DNA of 7,173 nt from a bacterium (GTDB lineage: Bacteria; SZUA-79; Acidulodesulfobacterales; Acidulodesulfobacteraceae): contig JAJZLA010000022.1 in assembly GCA_021803845.1 (NCBI GenBank), positions 1 through 7,173 of the forward strand, written 5' to 3'. Both the position numbers and the translations under genes were made by a program. The notes under the pieces were generated by a model. The model saw nothing but the letters and a program-made list of their open reading frames with translations. It ran no database searches and was not told where the DNA came from. This document shows, in pieces, positions 6,727-7,173 of this stretch (position 1 is the first letter of the stretch; each line of letters opens with the position of its first letter).

Positions 6727-7077
6727 TTAAAAAGTTATAGTTCTGTCGGATGTTATGCACAGTTCTAACAGTTGTCCCAGTCCGGATATTTCTTCCACTT
6801 TACATACTGTCTGATTGACTATGCCTCTTCTTTTTCCAGCCGCAACGCAGACTATTAATCTGACTCCTTTCAATTCTAATTCCGTAAGGAGTTTCATAAT
6901 ATTTCTTTCGTCTCTCGGCGGTTCAAGCGTCGCACATCTGTTATAAACTCCGTCGTTATAAAAAAATATGCCCGTTATTTCATGCCCGCTTTCCATAGCC
7001 GCTAATATAAAATTATAGGCTGTGTCCATAGCCTGATGCATATAAGGGCCTTCTTTAATAAGAATGCCGAATTTCAT
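6727..7077 (-). CDS. dsrE: DsrE/TusD-family sulfurtransferase, active subunit of DsrEFH
   Basis: Sulfur-carrying subunit of DsrEFH. In A. vinosum a conserved cysteine of DsrE (Cys78) holds the persulfide passed to DsrC. Here LIVCVAAGKRRGI at 74-86 places Cys77 at that position, so the carrier site is kept. Other marks: MKFGILIKEGPYMHQAMDTA at 1-20, GHEITGIFFYNDGVYNR at 31-47, and the C-terminal SGLGQLLELCITSDRTITF at 98-116. At 116 residues it is about 14 shorter than A. vinosum DsrE; the loop after RRGI is cut down to a few residues and holds an extra cysteine, Cys92. Cys48 and Cys107 are also present. ATG at 7077 has GGGGAGG (7083-7089) 5 nt upstream. It is the first gene of the minus-strand series in the window and follows a palindromic repeat; a TATAAA hexamer at 7105-7110 could be its -10 box, but no convincing -35 is seen. 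Confidence 0.88.
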   Translation of the reverse strand: MKFGILIKEGPYMHQAMDTAYNFILAAMESGHEITGIFFYNDGVYNRCATLEPPRDERNIMKLLTELELKGVRLIVCVAAGKRRGIVNQTVCKVEEISGLGQLLELCITSDRTITF

Positions 7078-7092
7078 TAATTCCTCCCCTGT

Positions 7093-7102
7093 TAACTAGT
7101 TA
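7093..7102. promoter_or_regulatory. Short palindrome in the dsrE leader, possible operator
   Basis: TAACTAGTTA is a perfect 10-bp palindrome lying between the repeat at 7113-7141 and the dsrE ribosome site. Its place near a possible start of transcription would suit a repressor site. In AT-rich DNA such a short palindrome is easily random, and nothing else supports the call. Confidence 0.2.
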
Positions 7103-7112
7103 TTTTTATATT

Positions 7113-7141
7113 ATGGTGACAGAATTCAATTCTGTCACCAT
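7113..7141. repeat. Palindromic intergenic repeat, copy 1 (REP/MITE-like)
   Basis: A 29-bp palindrome centred on C at 7127 with perfect 14-bp arms (ATGGTGACAGAATT on the left and its reverse complement on the right). It can form a stem-loop on either strand. Its 19-bp core, 7118-7136, recurs exactly at 7155-7173. A repeated palindrome in an intergenic region suggests a small dispersed repeat of the REP or MITE kind; it could also act as a transcription barrier upstream of dsrE. Confidence 0.75.
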
Positions 7142-7150
7142 CACAAATCG

Positions 7151-7173
7151 TAGGGACAGAATTCAATTCTGTC
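7151..7173. repeat. Palindromic intergenic repeat, copy 2, cut by the window edge
   Basis: GACAGAATTCAATTCTGTC at 7155-7173 is identical to the core of copy 1 and is itself palindromic around C at 7164. The left flank is TAGG, so if the arms extend as in copy 1 the sequence beyond the window should read CCTA. The two cores are 37 bp apart, centre to centre. Confidence 0.7.

Noticed and set aside
1..7173. CRISPR arrays, tRNA or rRNA genes, transposase genes, or a wholly new gene system
   Set aside because: No spaced direct repeat series, RNA gene signature or transposase motif is seen, and all eight genes belong to known sulfur-metabolism families.

Overview
The window is one AT-rich block (roughly 35-40% GC by eye) whose genes all lie on the minus strand. 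It carries the cytoplasmic core of dissimilatory sulfur metabolism. In transcription order, right to left, the genes are dsrE, dsrF, dsrH, sat, aprB, aprA, qmoA and the 5' part of qmoB, which runs off the left edge. No gene-free stretch exceeds 300 bases; the largest gap is 146 bp, between aprA and qmoA. The many plus-strand reading frames are antisense shadows of these genes.

Region by region: bases 7078-7173 hold a palindromic repeat present in two copies (the second cut by the window edge) and the dsrE leader. Bases 5961-7077 encode a DsrEFH (TusDCB-type) sulfur-relay trio. Bases 4649-5872 encode ATP sulfurylase, preceded by a possible internal promoter. Bases 2133-4557 encode the two subunits of APS reductase. 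A strong hairpin at 2064-2091 separates these from qmoA (691-1986, TTG start) and the partial qmoB (1-649), the HdrA-like flavoproteins of the Qmo membrane complex. qmoC would be expected just beyond base 1.

How they work together: in the reductive direction Sat activates sulfate to APS, AprBA reduces APS to sulfite, and QmoABC passes electrons from the quinone pool to AprBA. In the oxidative direction the same enzymes turn sulfite into sulfate with ATP formation. DsrEFH passes persulfide sulfur towards DsrC and the reverse-type DsrAB, and is generally taken as a marker of sulfur oxidation. Finding it directly upstream of a complete sat-aprBA-qmo series suggests an organism that oxidises or disproportionates sulfur, or can run the pathway both ways. 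dsrAB and dsrC are not in the window, so direction cannot be settled here.

Organism: the low GC, the sat-aprBA-qmoAB order and the presence of dsrEFH suggest a deltaproteobacterial-type uncultivated lineage. Candidatus Acidulodesulfobacterales (Sva0485 clade) is one candidate. This is inference from gene content, not a phylogenetic result. Every enzyme here belongs to a known family; what deserves attention is the linkage, sequence differences in the DsrEFH proteins, and the intergenic structures.
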